A stretch of DNA of 64,000 nt, from positions 744,001 through 808,000 of the forward strand of contig NZ_CP051884.1 in NCBI RefSeq assembly GCF_012931845.1. The letters run 5' to 3'. This DNA is from Cellulomonas taurus (GTDB lineage: Bacteria; Actinomycetota; Actinomycetes; Actinomycetales; Cellulomonadaceae). Below are positions 46,411 to 54,300 of this stretch, piece after piece. Positions within the stretch are counted from its first letter, which is position 1. Each line of letters starts with the position of its first letter. The translations under genes were made by a program, and so were the position numbers. The notes below the pieces were generated by a model. That model did no database searches. It had not been told where the DNA came from and saw only the letters and a program-made list of their open reading frames with translations.

Positions 46411-47871
46411 GTGACACAGCCGCCGCAGCAGCCCCCCGCGCCCGTGGTCCACGACGACGACCGCCCCCCGCAGCAGGTGGTCGTGATCGGTGGTGGACCC
46501 GGCGGCTACGAGGCGGCGTTGGTCGCCCGCCGACTCGGCGCCCAGGTGACAGTCGTCGAACGCTCCGGACTCGGCGGCGCCGCCGTCCTCACCGACGTGG
46601 TGCCGTCCAAGACCCTGATCGCCACCGCCGAGTGGATGACCATCGCCGAACGCGCCCCCGAACTCGGCATCCGGGTCGACGTCCCGGCCGGCACCGAGGA
46701 GGGCCCGGTCGCCGCGGGGGAGCGACGCCACTCCATCGACATGGCCCAGGTCAACTCCCGGGTCCGCGACCTGGCAGCCGCCCAGTCCCGGGACATCCTC
46801 ACCCGCCTGGAACGCGAAGGCGTCGAGGTCATCACCGGCCACGGTCGCCTGGCCGGACCGGACCGGGTGGAGGTCGACGGCCGCACCCTGAGTGCCGACG
46901 CCGTGCTGCTCGCCACCGGCGCCACCCCGCGCACCCTCCCCGATGCCCAGCCGGACGGTGAACGCATCCTCACCTGGACCCAGCTGTACGGGCTCGACGC
47001 GCTGCCCGAGCGCCTGATCGTGGTCGGCTCAGGAGTCACCGGTGCCGAGTTCGCCGGGGCCTACGTCTCCCTCGGGTCCCAGGTGGTGCTGGTGTCCAGC
47101 CGCGACCGGGTGCTGCCCGGCGAGGACGCCGACGCCGCCGAGATGCTGGAGGAGGTGTTCCGCTCCCGTGGCATGGAGGTGGTGCCGCGCTCCCGCGCCG
47201 TCGCCGCCGAACGCACCGCCGACGGGGTGCTCGTCACCCTGGCCGACGGGCGGCAGATCGAGGGCTCGCACGTCCTGCTCGCCGTCGGGTCGGTGCCGAA
47301 CAGCGCCGACCTCGGCCTGGACACCGCCGGAGTGCGGGTCGGTAAGGGCGGACACATCGAGGTCGACAAGGTCTCCCGCACCGCCGCGCGGGGCGTCTAC
47401 GCCGCCGGGGACGTCACCGGTGTACTGCCGCTGGCCTCGGTCGCCGCCATGCAGGGCCGGATCGCGATGTCGCACGCCCTCGGCGACGCCGTCAGCCCGC
47501 TGTCGCTGCGCTCGGTGGCCGCCAACATCTTCACCGCTCCGGAGATCGCCACCGTCGGCGGCAGCGAGGTGTCGCTCACCGCGCGCGGTGCGCACTTCGT
47601 GACCAACACCCTGCCGTTGGCCCGCAACCCGCGCGCCAAGATGCTCGGCGTCCGGGACGGATTCGTGAAGCTGTTCGCGCACCCGGTGTCCGGCACCGTG
47701 CTCGGCGGGGTCGTGGTCGCGCCCCGGGCCAGCGAACTGATCTTCCCGATCACGCTGGCCGTGGCCCACGGGCTGACGGTGGACGACGTGGCATCGGCGT
47801 TCACGGTGTACCCGTCGCTGTCCGGGTCGATCGCGGAGGTGGCGCGGGTGTTGCACCACCCGGAGGAGTAG
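46411..47871 (+). CDS. NAD(P)H quinone reductase, LpdA-like flavoprotein
   Basis: 486 aa pyridine nucleotide-disulfide oxidoreductase fold: FAD motif VVVIGGGPGGYEAALVARRLGA near residue 23, NAD motif LIVVGSGVTGAEFAGAYVSLG, then GVYAAGDVTGVLPLASVAAMQG and a dimerisation domain. The redox-active Cys pair of lipoamide dehydrogenase is absent: the region reads LGGAAVLTDVVPSKTLI. This matches the LpdA (Rv3303c) group, which reduces quinones and not lipoamide. GTG 46411 begins just after a weak leaderless-type -10. It sits beside PNP as in M. tuberculosis. Confidence 0.9.
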   Translation: MTQPPQQPPAPVVHDDDRPPQQVVVIGGGPGGYEAALVARRLGAQVTVVERSGLGGAAVLTDVVPSKTLIATAEWMTIAERAPELGIRVDVPAGTEEGPVAAGERRHSIDMAQVNSRVRDLAAAQSRDILTRLEREGVEVITGHGRLAGPDRVEVDGRTLSADAVLLATGATPRTLPDAQPDGERILTWTQLYGLDALPERLIVVGSGVTGAEFAGAYVSLGSQVVLVSSRDRVLPGEDADAAEMLEEVFRSRGMEVVPRSRAVAAERTADGVLVTLADGRQIEGSHVLLAVGSVPNSADLGLDTAGVRVGKGGHIEVDKVSRTAARGVYAAGDVTGVLPLASVAAMQGRIAMSHALGDAVSPLSLRSVAANIFTAPEIATVGGSEVSLTARGAHFVTNTLPLARNPRAKMLGVRDGFVKLFAHPVSGTVLGGVVVAPRASELIFPITLAVAHGLTVDDVASAFTVYPSLSGSIAEVARVLHHPEE

Positions 47872-47894
47872 GGAACCGAGGTTGTAGAGCCGAG

Positions 47895-48575
47895 CTACGA
47901 GTAGTGCCCGATGGGTGCGTGCTCGCGCCAGTCGGTGAAGTGCTGCACGGTGGCCGCCGATGGGTCGCAGTCGACGCCGTAGACCGGATGGTTGTCGCGT
48001 GCCCACAGGGCGGGCGGGTCGAGACCGAGGTCGGTGAGGCGAGCGATCTCAGCCTCCGTCAATGGGCTGAGGGTGGTATCGACGATGAGGCCCTGCCGCT
48101 GGGCGCTGACGTACTTCCGTGGCTCACCGGTGTCCTTGCTCACTTCGTCGGTCGTGTAGCTGCAATAGCGCACCACGGTTGAACCGTCGGATTCGTCTGT
48201 CACCGACAGGATGACCCTCGGGGCGGGCCCGGTTGCGACCCACTGATAGCTGTCGTGAGTGGGACGGTGATCGAGTCCGCGTGCAGGGTCGAAGTACTGG
48301 GTGAACTGGGCGAACTCCCGAGTGTCGGTCAGGGCAGCCCATGCCCCGATCATGCTGGTCGTGCGCAGGACCTGCACGGCGGGGTGGTCCTCGAACGGGG
48401 CTGTGGCATCCAGGGCCGGTTCGAGCGGGGCGATGTCCGCGACCGGGTACGGCGGGCCCGTGGGCGAAGGCTCAGCTGTCGTGTCATCGGTGCACGCAGC
48501 CAGCACGAGCGCGGCGATCACGGCCACGACGGTGAGCGCTCGTCGCCCCCCGCGCGGTGGAAGGGGCCGGGTCAT
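47895..48575 (-). CDS. Putative lipoprotein, second copy of a duplicated pair
   Basis: 226 aa. N-terminal lipoprotein signal VVAVIAALVLAACTDD with lipobox LAAC, then about 195 residues outside the membrane. Close paralogue of the gene just upstream (roughly three quarters identical by eye); the last part around SAATVQHFTDWREHAPIGHY is the same in both. No known domain recognised. The start overlaps the previous gene by 4 bp. Last gene of the WXG/lipoprotein cassette. The TAG stop lies 23 bp from the convergent quinone reductase gene. Confidence 0.82.
   Translation of the reverse strand: MTRPLPPRGGRRALTVVAVIAALVLAACTDDTTAEPSPTGPPYPVADIAPLEPALDATAPFEDHPAVQVLRTTSMIGAWAALTDTREFAQFTQYFDPARGLDHRPTHDSYQWVATGPAPRVILSVTDESDGSTVVRYCSYTTDEVSKDTGEPRKYVSAQRQGLIVDTTLSPLTEAEIARLTDLGLDPPALWARDNHPVYGVDCDPSAATVQHFTDWREHAPIGHYS
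47899..47972. repeat. 74-bp perfect direct repeat, copy 1
   Basis: Identical to 48576-48649; covers the 3' end of the second lipoprotein gene. Confidence 0.9.
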
Positions 48576-49237
48576 GAGTAGTGCCCGATGGGTGCGTGCT
48601 CGCGCCAGTCGGTGAAGTGCTGCACGGTGGCCGCCGATGGGTCGCAGTCACCGGTGACGGTCTGGTTGTCGCGCACCCACAGGGCTGGCGGCTCGAGACC
48701 GAGGTCATTCAGGCGCGCGATCTCCTCGTCGGTGAGGGGGCTGAGGGTGGTATCGACCAGGAGACCTCGCTGCTGGGCACTGATGTAGTCGCGTGGTTCA
48801 CCGGTGTCTTTGCTGACCTCGCCGGTGGTGTACCCGCACGAACGCACCACGGTTGAACCGTCGGCATCATCGGTCACCGACAGGATGACCCGGGGCTCGG
48901 GGCCGATGGCGACCCAACGGTAGTCCCGAGGGGCGGGATGGAGGTCCGGCTCTCGCGCGGGGTCGAAGTACTGGGTGTACTGGGCGAACTCCCTGGTGTC
49001 GGTCAGCGTCGACCACGCCCAGATGGTGTTGGTGGTGCGCATGATCTGCACGGCGGGGTGGTCCTCGAATGGTGCTGTGGTGTCCAGGGCTGGTTCGAGT
49101 GGGGTGATGTCCGCGACCGGGTAGGGCGGGCCGGTGGGTGTGGGGTCGGCGGTCGTGTCGTTGGTGCACGCGGCCAGGACCAGAGCGGCGGCGAGCGTGA
49201 GGGCGGCCAGGGCCCGTGCTCGGGTGCGGGTGGTCAT
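48572..49237 (-). CDS. Putative lipoprotein, first copy of a duplicated pair
   Basis: 221 aa from ATG 49237. Signal ALAALTLAAALVLAACTNDT with lipobox LAAC, so lipid-anchored on the outside of the membrane. The mature part starts with a Thr/Pro linker (TADPTPTGPPYPVADI) and contains DTREFAQYTQYFDPA, RVILSVTDDADGSTVVRSCGY and a C-terminal HFTDWREHAPIGHYS. It overlaps the end of the 758-aa WXG-like gene by 4 bp (ATGG/TGA arrangement) and the next lipoprotein by 4 bp, so all are translated as one unit. An immunity or accessory role for the upstream protein is inference. Confidence 0.82.
   Translation of the reverse strand: MTTRTRARALAALTLAAALVLAACTNDTTADPTPTGPPYPVADITPLEPALDTTAPFEDHPAVQIMRTTNTIWAWSTLTDTREFAQYTQYFDPAREPDLHPAPRDYRWVAIGPEPRVILSVTDDADGSTVVRSCGYTTGEVSKDTGEPRDYISAQQRGLLVDTTLSPLTDEEIARLNDLGLEPPALWVRDNQTVTGDCDPSAATVQHFTDWREHAPIGHYS
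48576..48649. repeat. 74-bp perfect direct repeat, copy 2
   Basis: Identical to 47899-47972; covers the 3' end of the first lipoprotein gene, 677 bp away. Confidence 0.9.
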
Positions 49238-51510
49238 GGCATATCTCCCCGGTTCACCGAGTGGTGCCTCCCGTTGTCGTCGATGGTGGTGACGTCGTAC
49301 ATGTCGTCGGTGGTGGGGCTGTTGAGCGCGGTGGCCTTGTCTCCGTACTCGGTCATCGCCGCTTCCATCAGGGTCTGGGCGGTGGTGGGGTAGGCGGGGT
49401 CGATCTGCTGCCACGGGCCGACCAGTCCTTGGTCGAGGGCGTTCTGCAGGGTGGCGTGCCCTCGGTCGATCCCGGCCTGCTCGGTGATGTCTCCGGTGGC
49501 GGATTCGCGGATGGCGGTGATCTCCTCCGGGGAGAGCATGTCGCCCCAGTGGTCTTGGGCCAGCAGGTCGAGGTTCCCGGCGGCGATGTCGATCAGCCAG
49601 TCCACGGCTGCTGAGCCCGTGCTGACCCCGGGGATGATCCCGATGATTCGCATCATGGTGTCCAGGTCCTGACGGGACTGGGCGTCGAGGGCTTCGGCGT
49701 GGTGGGCTGCCTCGGCGGTACAGGACGCCTGGGTGAGTCCGTACACGCCGCCCACACCGCGCAGCAGCTTCTCGGCCGTGGCCTGATCGGGGTGACCCGC
49801 CCCGGTGACGTGTGCGAACACCTGTTGTCCGTAGTCACCGACGCCCGCACCGATCGCCCCCAGCGCGGCCAGGTCAGTGGTCGCGATGCCCAACAGCCGC
49901 GACAGGTTCCCCAACGGCACCCCGAACGCCGGGACCTCCACCAACCGGCCATCGATCAACACAGTCGCGACGTCCCGTCCGTTCTCCCCAGCCTTGTACG
50001 CGACATTCCCGCCCAGCGTGGCGGCGATCTCTGGCACGAAGGTGGCCAGTGCTTGGGCGATGTCGAGTTGGGCGGGGCTGGACATGGTCCCGACCTGCAG
50101 GTGCTCGTTCCCGCCGAGCCGTTCGGTGGCCAGGGCAGCGAACTGCACGATCTCGGTCCACGTCTTACCCAGTGGGTCTTGGGCGCGCGCCTGAACACCC
50201 TCGGGACTGTTGACGATCGCGTCGATCAGCGCCGCCGGCCCTTCGAACCCGTCATCCTCCCAGTCGTAGCGCCCGAACCAGTAGTCACTGACCCCGCCCG
50301 CGCCCAGCAGGTCCAACGCTTGACCGGGGATGGCCGTCAGTTGGTCGAAGATCGCGCCCATCAAGGTCGGCACCGACCCGCCGAGGTTCCGGCGCACCTC
50401 GGCGTCGTAGTCGGCGCGGGTGTACCCGTAGAAGTCGATGGTCGGCAGTGAGGCCCGGGTGATCAGCGCGAACCGCTCGGGGTCATCGGCCCGGATCTGC
50501 TCGACCCGGGTGAACGCGCCCACGGCGACCTGGGGGTTCAGTCCGGGGGTCCCCAGCAGGGACGGGACGATCATCGAGCGGGCGTAGCCGTCCATGGTGT
50601 CCACCAGGCCGGTGCCCCAGCCCTGCGCGGTCGGGGCGTCCCAGGTGGTCGACGCGGTGGCCAGCCCCACACCGAGCAGCCCGGAGAGCGTCGCGGCACT
50701 GACCCCGCCGCGGAATGCGTGGTGCAGATCGTCGGCGGTGGCGAACTCGGCCATGAAGCCGGTCAGACCCTCGGGTCCCAGCCCGTCGTAGAACCGGGCC
50801 ATCACCTCATCATCGGCGGAGTACATCATCAGGAACTGCGCGACCAGGTCGTAGTCGGCAGCTGTGCGCTGGTCGGTGTCGATCCGGTCCAGCAGGTCGT
50901 CGACCACGTCGTCGACATCCCGCGCCGACCCACCGGGCCGGTAGGCGATCTGGGTCCACGCGGTGGCACCCGGTCCCGGAGCTGTCTGCAAGGCGGCGAT
51001 GATCCGCGCGTCCAGCGCCCGGCGCCGCTCCCCGAGCTCCTCCAGCAGTCGTTCCTGGAACCGGACGGCGGTCCGCGCCTCAGCTGTCTCTCGCTCCAGG
51101 GACGCCGCCCGGAGGTGACCCGCGGAATCGGCGAGGTCCACCGTCGAGCGAGCCGACGTCAGCTGCGCCTGATACGCGACCACTTCCTGCTCCGCGTTGC
51201 TCAACCGCCACCGGATCGCATCGCCTTCCTCTTGCAGCAGGAACAGCCCGTTGGCGTAGTCGAGCAGCGCCTGCGACACCCGCGCCCACCCCTGCGCCGT
51301 GGCCTCGGCCAGCTGCTCGGCTGACTGGCAGGACAGCAGCATCGCCTGCGCGCCCTGACCGGCCCACACCTGATCGCTCACCCGGCCCCGCGCAGCACCA
51401 GCGATCTGACGACGCTCCAGCACCTCGGCCGCGACATCCTCGAGCTGCCACCCGGCGCTCCGCACCACCGACACATCACCCCGGTCCGGGAACCGCTCTC
51501 CCCCGCTCAC
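49234..51510 (-). CDS. Large WXG-like helical protein, putative type VII-type substrate (DUF6571-like)
   Basis: 758 aa from GTG 51510, which overlaps the stop of the 88-aa gene by 4 bp; a longer in-frame start at 51591 would lie inside it. No signal peptide or transmembrane start. The first 180 residues are helical with a W-x-G turn (SDQVWAGQGAQAM) and a coiled-coil-like stretch (LSNAEQEVVAYQAQL ... ERETAEARTAVRFQERLLEELGERRR), like N-terminal domains of ESX substrates. The middle has ADDEVMARFYDGLGPEGLTGFMAEF and RYDWEDDGFEGPAALIDAI, which recall DUF6571 proteins (tentative). A weakly hydrophobic region occurs near residues 620-665. No catalytic motif recognised. The two lipoprotein genes follow in the same unit. 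Confidence 0.8.
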   Translation of the reverse strand: MSGGERFPDRGDVSVVRSAGWQLEDVAAEVLERRQIAGAARGRVSDQVWAGQGAQAMLLSCQSAEQLAEATAQGWARVSQALLDYANGLFLLQEEGDAIRWRLSNAEQEVVAYQAQLTSARSTVDLADSAGHLRAASLERETAEARTAVRFQERLLEELGERRRALDARIIAALQTAPGPGATAWTQIAYRPGGSARDVDDVVDDLLDRIDTDQRTAADYDLVAQFLMMYSADDEVMARFYDGLGPEGLTGFMAEFATADDLHHAFRGGVSAATLSGLLGVGLATASTTWDAPTAQGWGTGLVDTMDGYARSMIVPSLLGTPGLNPQVAVGAFTRVEQIRADDPERFALITRASLPTIDFYGYTRADYDAEVRRNLGGSVPTLMGAIFDQLTAIPGQALDLLGAGGVSDYWFGRYDWEDDGFEGPAALIDAIVNSPEGVQARAQDPLGKTWTEIVQFAALATERLGGNEHLQVGTMSSPAQLDIAQALATFVPEIAATLGGNVAYKAGENGRDVATVLIDGRLVEVPAFGVPLGNLSRLLGIATTDLAALGAIGAGVGDYGQQVFAHVTGAGHPDQATAEKLLRGVGGVYGLTQASCTAEAAHHAEALDAQSRQDLDTMMRIIGIIPGVSTGSAAVDWLIDIAAGNLDLLAQDHWGDMLSPEEITAIRESATGDITEQAGIDRGHATLQNALDQGLVGPWQQIDPAYPTTAQTLMEAAMTEYGDKATALNSPTTDDMYDVTTIDDNGRHHSVNRGDMP

Positions 51511-51773
51511 GACCCGGCACCCGCCAACGCCGCATCCGCCTGCTGCATCACCGCGACAGCCGCACGCGCCTGAGCACCCAACCCGGTCCAACTCTCAGCC
51601 AGGTTCGACTGCTGGTCGTACACCATCGTGAACGCCTGCCCGAACGCCTCCGCGACACCGGCCGACCCGCACGCACCGATCCCGGGACGCAGCACCGACA
51701 TCCCCATCCCGGCCCGGGACAGCTCACCCGCCACCGCTGTCATCTCGCCCGAGTCCAGCACCAGCTCGCCCAC
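51507..51773 (-). CDS. Small WXG100-like protein
   Basis: 88 aa from GTG 51773, chosen because AGGAGGG lies 6 nt upstream; an earlier in-frame start at 51809 has no such site. Two predicted helices around a turn with a W-x-G motif (LAESWTGLGAQARAAVAVM), all of it typical of ESX-type small secreted proteins (about 90-100 aa). It heads the cassette and overlaps the 758-aa gene (GTGA). It lacks the usual C-terminal Y-x-x-x-D/E tag in clear form. No EccC or other secretion-machinery gene is in the window. Family assignment is by pattern, not by search. Confidence 0.72.
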   Translation of the reverse strand: MGELVLDSGEMTAVAGELSRAGMGMSVLRPGIGACGSAGVAEAFGQAFTMVYDQQSNLAESWTGLGAQARAAVAVMQQADAALAGAGS

Positions 51774-51895
51774 GACACGCCCTCCTGCCTGCGCACTGAA
51801 TCGGCTCAACGCGCGCGAGGAAGCTATCGCCGCACGGTCGGTGATGGGCGCTGAACAGCAGGAATTGAGTACGCGACGAGTGGATTTGAGTGGTG

Positions 51896-53806
51896 CTACT
51901 CAGTGACCCCTACCACCACGGCCCGGTGGTCCGAGCTGGCGTCGTCCAGCACGGTGGCCGCACTGAACGAGACCCCGCGCCCGAACACCCAGTCGATCCG
52001 CACCTGCGGGTCCACGCTGGGGTAGGTGCGTGCGTCCGGATCACCGGCGTCGTCGACGGCGCTGGTCCAGCCCTGGTCGAGCAGCAGCTCGGGTTCAGCC
52101 CACCCCGGTTCGGCGTTGAAATCGCCGGCGATCACCTGCGGCCCGTCCTCGGGGAGGGCCGCGAGCAGGGTGTCCAGCTGCGCGAGCCGGGTGTCGGTGT
52201 TCCGGTCCCGGTGTTGCAGGTGCACGCTGGTGACGCGCACGGAGGTGCCGTCGTCGGTGGTGACCAGCGCGGTCAGGGCGGAGCGCTGCTGCGGCCCGTC
52301 GCCGTAGGGCAGCTCGATCACCTGGACGTCGGTGAGCGGGGTGCGGGACAGCAGGACGTTGCCGAACTGGCGGTCGGCGGCCGGGGCGAAGGCGACGTGC
52401 ATGTCGAGGCGTTCGGCGAGCCAGGTCGCCATGTCGGCGCCGCCGCCGAGCACCCAGCCACGGGAGACCTCCTGCAGGGCGACCACATCGGGCTGCTGCG
52501 CCTCGATGGTGCGCGCGATCTGCTCCAGGTCGACCCGGGTGTCCGGGGCGACGCCGTAGTGCAGGTTCCAGTCCATGATCCGCAGGCCGTCGTCCTGGGT
52601 GACGGTGACGTCCGGCGCCCAGGGCCGCCACCAGCCGACCAGGAGCAGCAGCACCGAGGGCAGCACCAGCAGGCGCAGGGCGTTGGCCCGCAGCGGCGGG
52701 GCGACCGGGCCTTCGCCGGTGGAGGGGTCGATGCCGGGGGTGGTGCGCCGCAGACCGGAGAGGGCGAGCAGGACGGCACCGGCGACCACGATCCAGGCGT
52801 TGTCGATGCCGAGCGGGAGGTCGTAGTCGAGCAGGTAGACCAGCAGGATCACGACCAGGAGGCCGCCGACCCCGGAGGTGGCGATGGCGGTGCGGGCGAT
52901 GCCGGGGGGTGCCGGGCGCCGGGTGCTGAGCGACCCGGCGAGCACCACGCCGGTGGCGATCTGGGCGAGGCCGGCGGCGATCAGCGCCACCACATCCGGC
53001 AGCATGAACGCCAAGGCGATCAGGATCGGCAGGGCGACGGCGCAGAGCACGCGGATCACCGGGGTCAGGACGTCGGGGACCAGCAACACCCAGACGGTCC
53101 CGGCCGCGGCGAGGATCAGGACGGCGGCGGCGGGCACCAGGGCGACCCCGGACTGCGCGGCGACGAAGGCCGGATTGGCCAGCACCATCAGGATCAGGGC
53201 CAGCGCGGGGCCGAGCGCCCAGGTCCGGCGGGGTCGGCCCTCGGAGGTCTCGGCTCGGGTGAGCACGCCCAGACCGATCGCCGGGAGCACCAGGAGCAGT
53301 GCCCACGCGATGCCGCTGAGCCCTGGGTGCCACAGCGGATCCCAGGTGCGCAGGACGGTCTGGATCCCCACCGAGAGTCCCACGCCGAGCAGGATGCCGA
53401 TCGCGGCCTGTCGACCCCCGGCGGTGCGGCCGGAGGCGCGGGCGACGGTGAGCACCAGGGCGGTGACCGCCAGCGCGGCGGTGAGCAGCCCGGCGACGAC
53501 GCGCGCCTGGTCGGTGAGCAGCTGCGCGGCGAGCCGGGCGATGCCGGCGGCGGTGACCGCGACCAGCACGGCGGAGCCGCGGGTGGCGCGGAGCCAGAGC
53601 GCGGCGAACAGTCCCGGTGCCAGCAGGTAGGTGCCCACCGCGGTGAGCGCGACCGGCAGGGTGCCGACGGCGAACGCGCGGTCCAGCACCGGCCCGGAGG
53701 CCCGGATCGCGTCGATGGCCAGCAGGGTGACCAGCGCGACCAGGCCGACCCGGGTGGCGATCCCGGCGTCGGGCGGTTGAGTCGAATCGACCTCGGGTGT
53801 GCTCAC
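51896..53806 (-). CDS. Polytopic membrane protein with a C-terminal endonuclease/exonuclease/phosphatase domain
   Basis: 636 aa. Residues 1 to about 385 hold around ten or more hydrophobic segments. The C-terminal 250 residues are an EEP domain: RIMDWNLHYG, VALQEVSRG (catalytic Glu), VIAGDFNAEP, RIDWVFGRG and SDHRAVVVGV, so the metal and catalytic residues appear intact. EEP enzymes cleave phosphodiesters in nucleic acids, lipids or inositol phosphates. Which side of the membrane the domain faces is not certain. GTG start with TAGGTT ending 6 nt upstream. The 122 bp between its stop (51896) and the WXG gene start hold that operon's promoter region. Confidence 0.87.
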   Translation of the reverse strand: MSTPEVDSTQPPDAGIATRVGLVALVTLLAIDAIRASGPVLDRAFAVGTLPVALTAVGTYLLAPGLFAALWLRATRGSAVLVAVTAAGIARLAAQLLTDQARVVAGLLTAALAVTALVLTVARASGRTAGGRQAAIGILLGVGLSVGIQTVLRTWDPLWHPGLSGIAWALLLVLPAIGLGVLTRAETSEGRPRRTWALGPALALILMVLANPAFVAAQSGVALVPAAAVLILAAAGTVWVLLVPDVLTPVIRVLCAVALPILIALAFMLPDVVALIAAGLAQIATGVVLAGSLSTRRPAPPGIARTAIATSGVGGLLVVILLVYLLDYDLPLGIDNAWIVVAGAVLLALSGLRRTTPGIDPSTGEGPVAPPLRANALRLLVLPSVLLLLVGWWRPWAPDVTVTQDDGLRIMDWNLHYGVAPDTRVDLEQIARTIEAQQPDVVALQEVSRGWVLGGGADMATWLAERLDMHVAFAPAADRQFGNVLLSRTPLTDVQVIELPYGDGPQQRSALTALVTTDDGTSVRVTSVHLQHRDRNTDTRLAQLDTLLAALPEDGPQVIAGDFNAEPGWAEPELLLDQGWTSAVDDAGDPDARTYPSVDPQVRIDWVFGRGVSFSAATVLDDASSDHRAVVVGVTE

Positions 53807-53812
53807 CGGAGC

Positions 53813-53818
53813 AACCTA
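53813..53818 (-). promoter_or_regulatory. Leaderless-type -10 of the EEP membrane protein gene
   Basis: TAGGTT read on the minus strand, 6 nt before the GTG at 53806. Confidence 0.5.
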
Positions 53819-53826
53819 CCGTCGGC

Positions 53827-54300
53827 TCAGGCGAGCAGGTCCTCGATCCGCTGCCGGAGTGCGGGCCAGGCGGTGCCGAAGGCGGGCAGCAGCGGGCGCT
53901 GCTCGACCTGGTCCAGCGGCACCCAGCGGATCTCGGCGCTCTCCGCATCGGTGGGACGCACGTCGAGGTCCGCCACCGTCAGCACGGCGAGCACGGTGGT
54001 GTAGCTCCAGTCGACGTGGTCGAGCACCCGCTCATCGACGACTTGGACGACGGTGGGGTCGATCCCGGCTTCCTCGGCGGCCTCCCGCAGGGCACCCTGG
54101 GCGGCGGACTCCTGCGGTTCGCGCGCACCGCCCGGGATGCCCCAGGTGCCGCCCTGGTGGGTCCACTCCGACCGGTGTTGCAGCACCACGGCCGGTTCCG
54201 GTCCCGGGCGCACCAGCAGCAGACCGGCGGCGCCGTGCAGCCCCCAGTGCCGGTGGCCGCAGCGGCAGTCCACCCAGCCGTCGCCGGGTCGAGGGGTCAT
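53827..54300 (-). CDS. Nudix hydrolase
   Basis: 157 aa. Complete Nudix box [24 protein letters not shown] (G-x5-E-x7-R-E-x2-E-E-x-G) near residues 57-80, which binds metal and hydrolyses nucleoside diphosphate-X compounds. The N-terminus has a C-x-C-G-x-x-H-W-G motif (CRCGHRHWG) that may bind zinc. Substrate not predictable. The ATG overlaps the accBC stop by 4 bp, so it is read with the carboxylase gene. Confidence 0.9.
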   Translation of the reverse strand: MTPRPGDGWVDCRCGHRHWGLHGAAGLLLVRPGPEPAVVLQHRSEWTHQGGTWGIPGGAREPQESAAQGALREAAEEAGIDPTVVQVVDERVLDHVDWSYTTVLAVLTVADLDVRPTDAESAEIRWVPLDQVEQRPLLPAFGTAWPALRQRIEDLLA

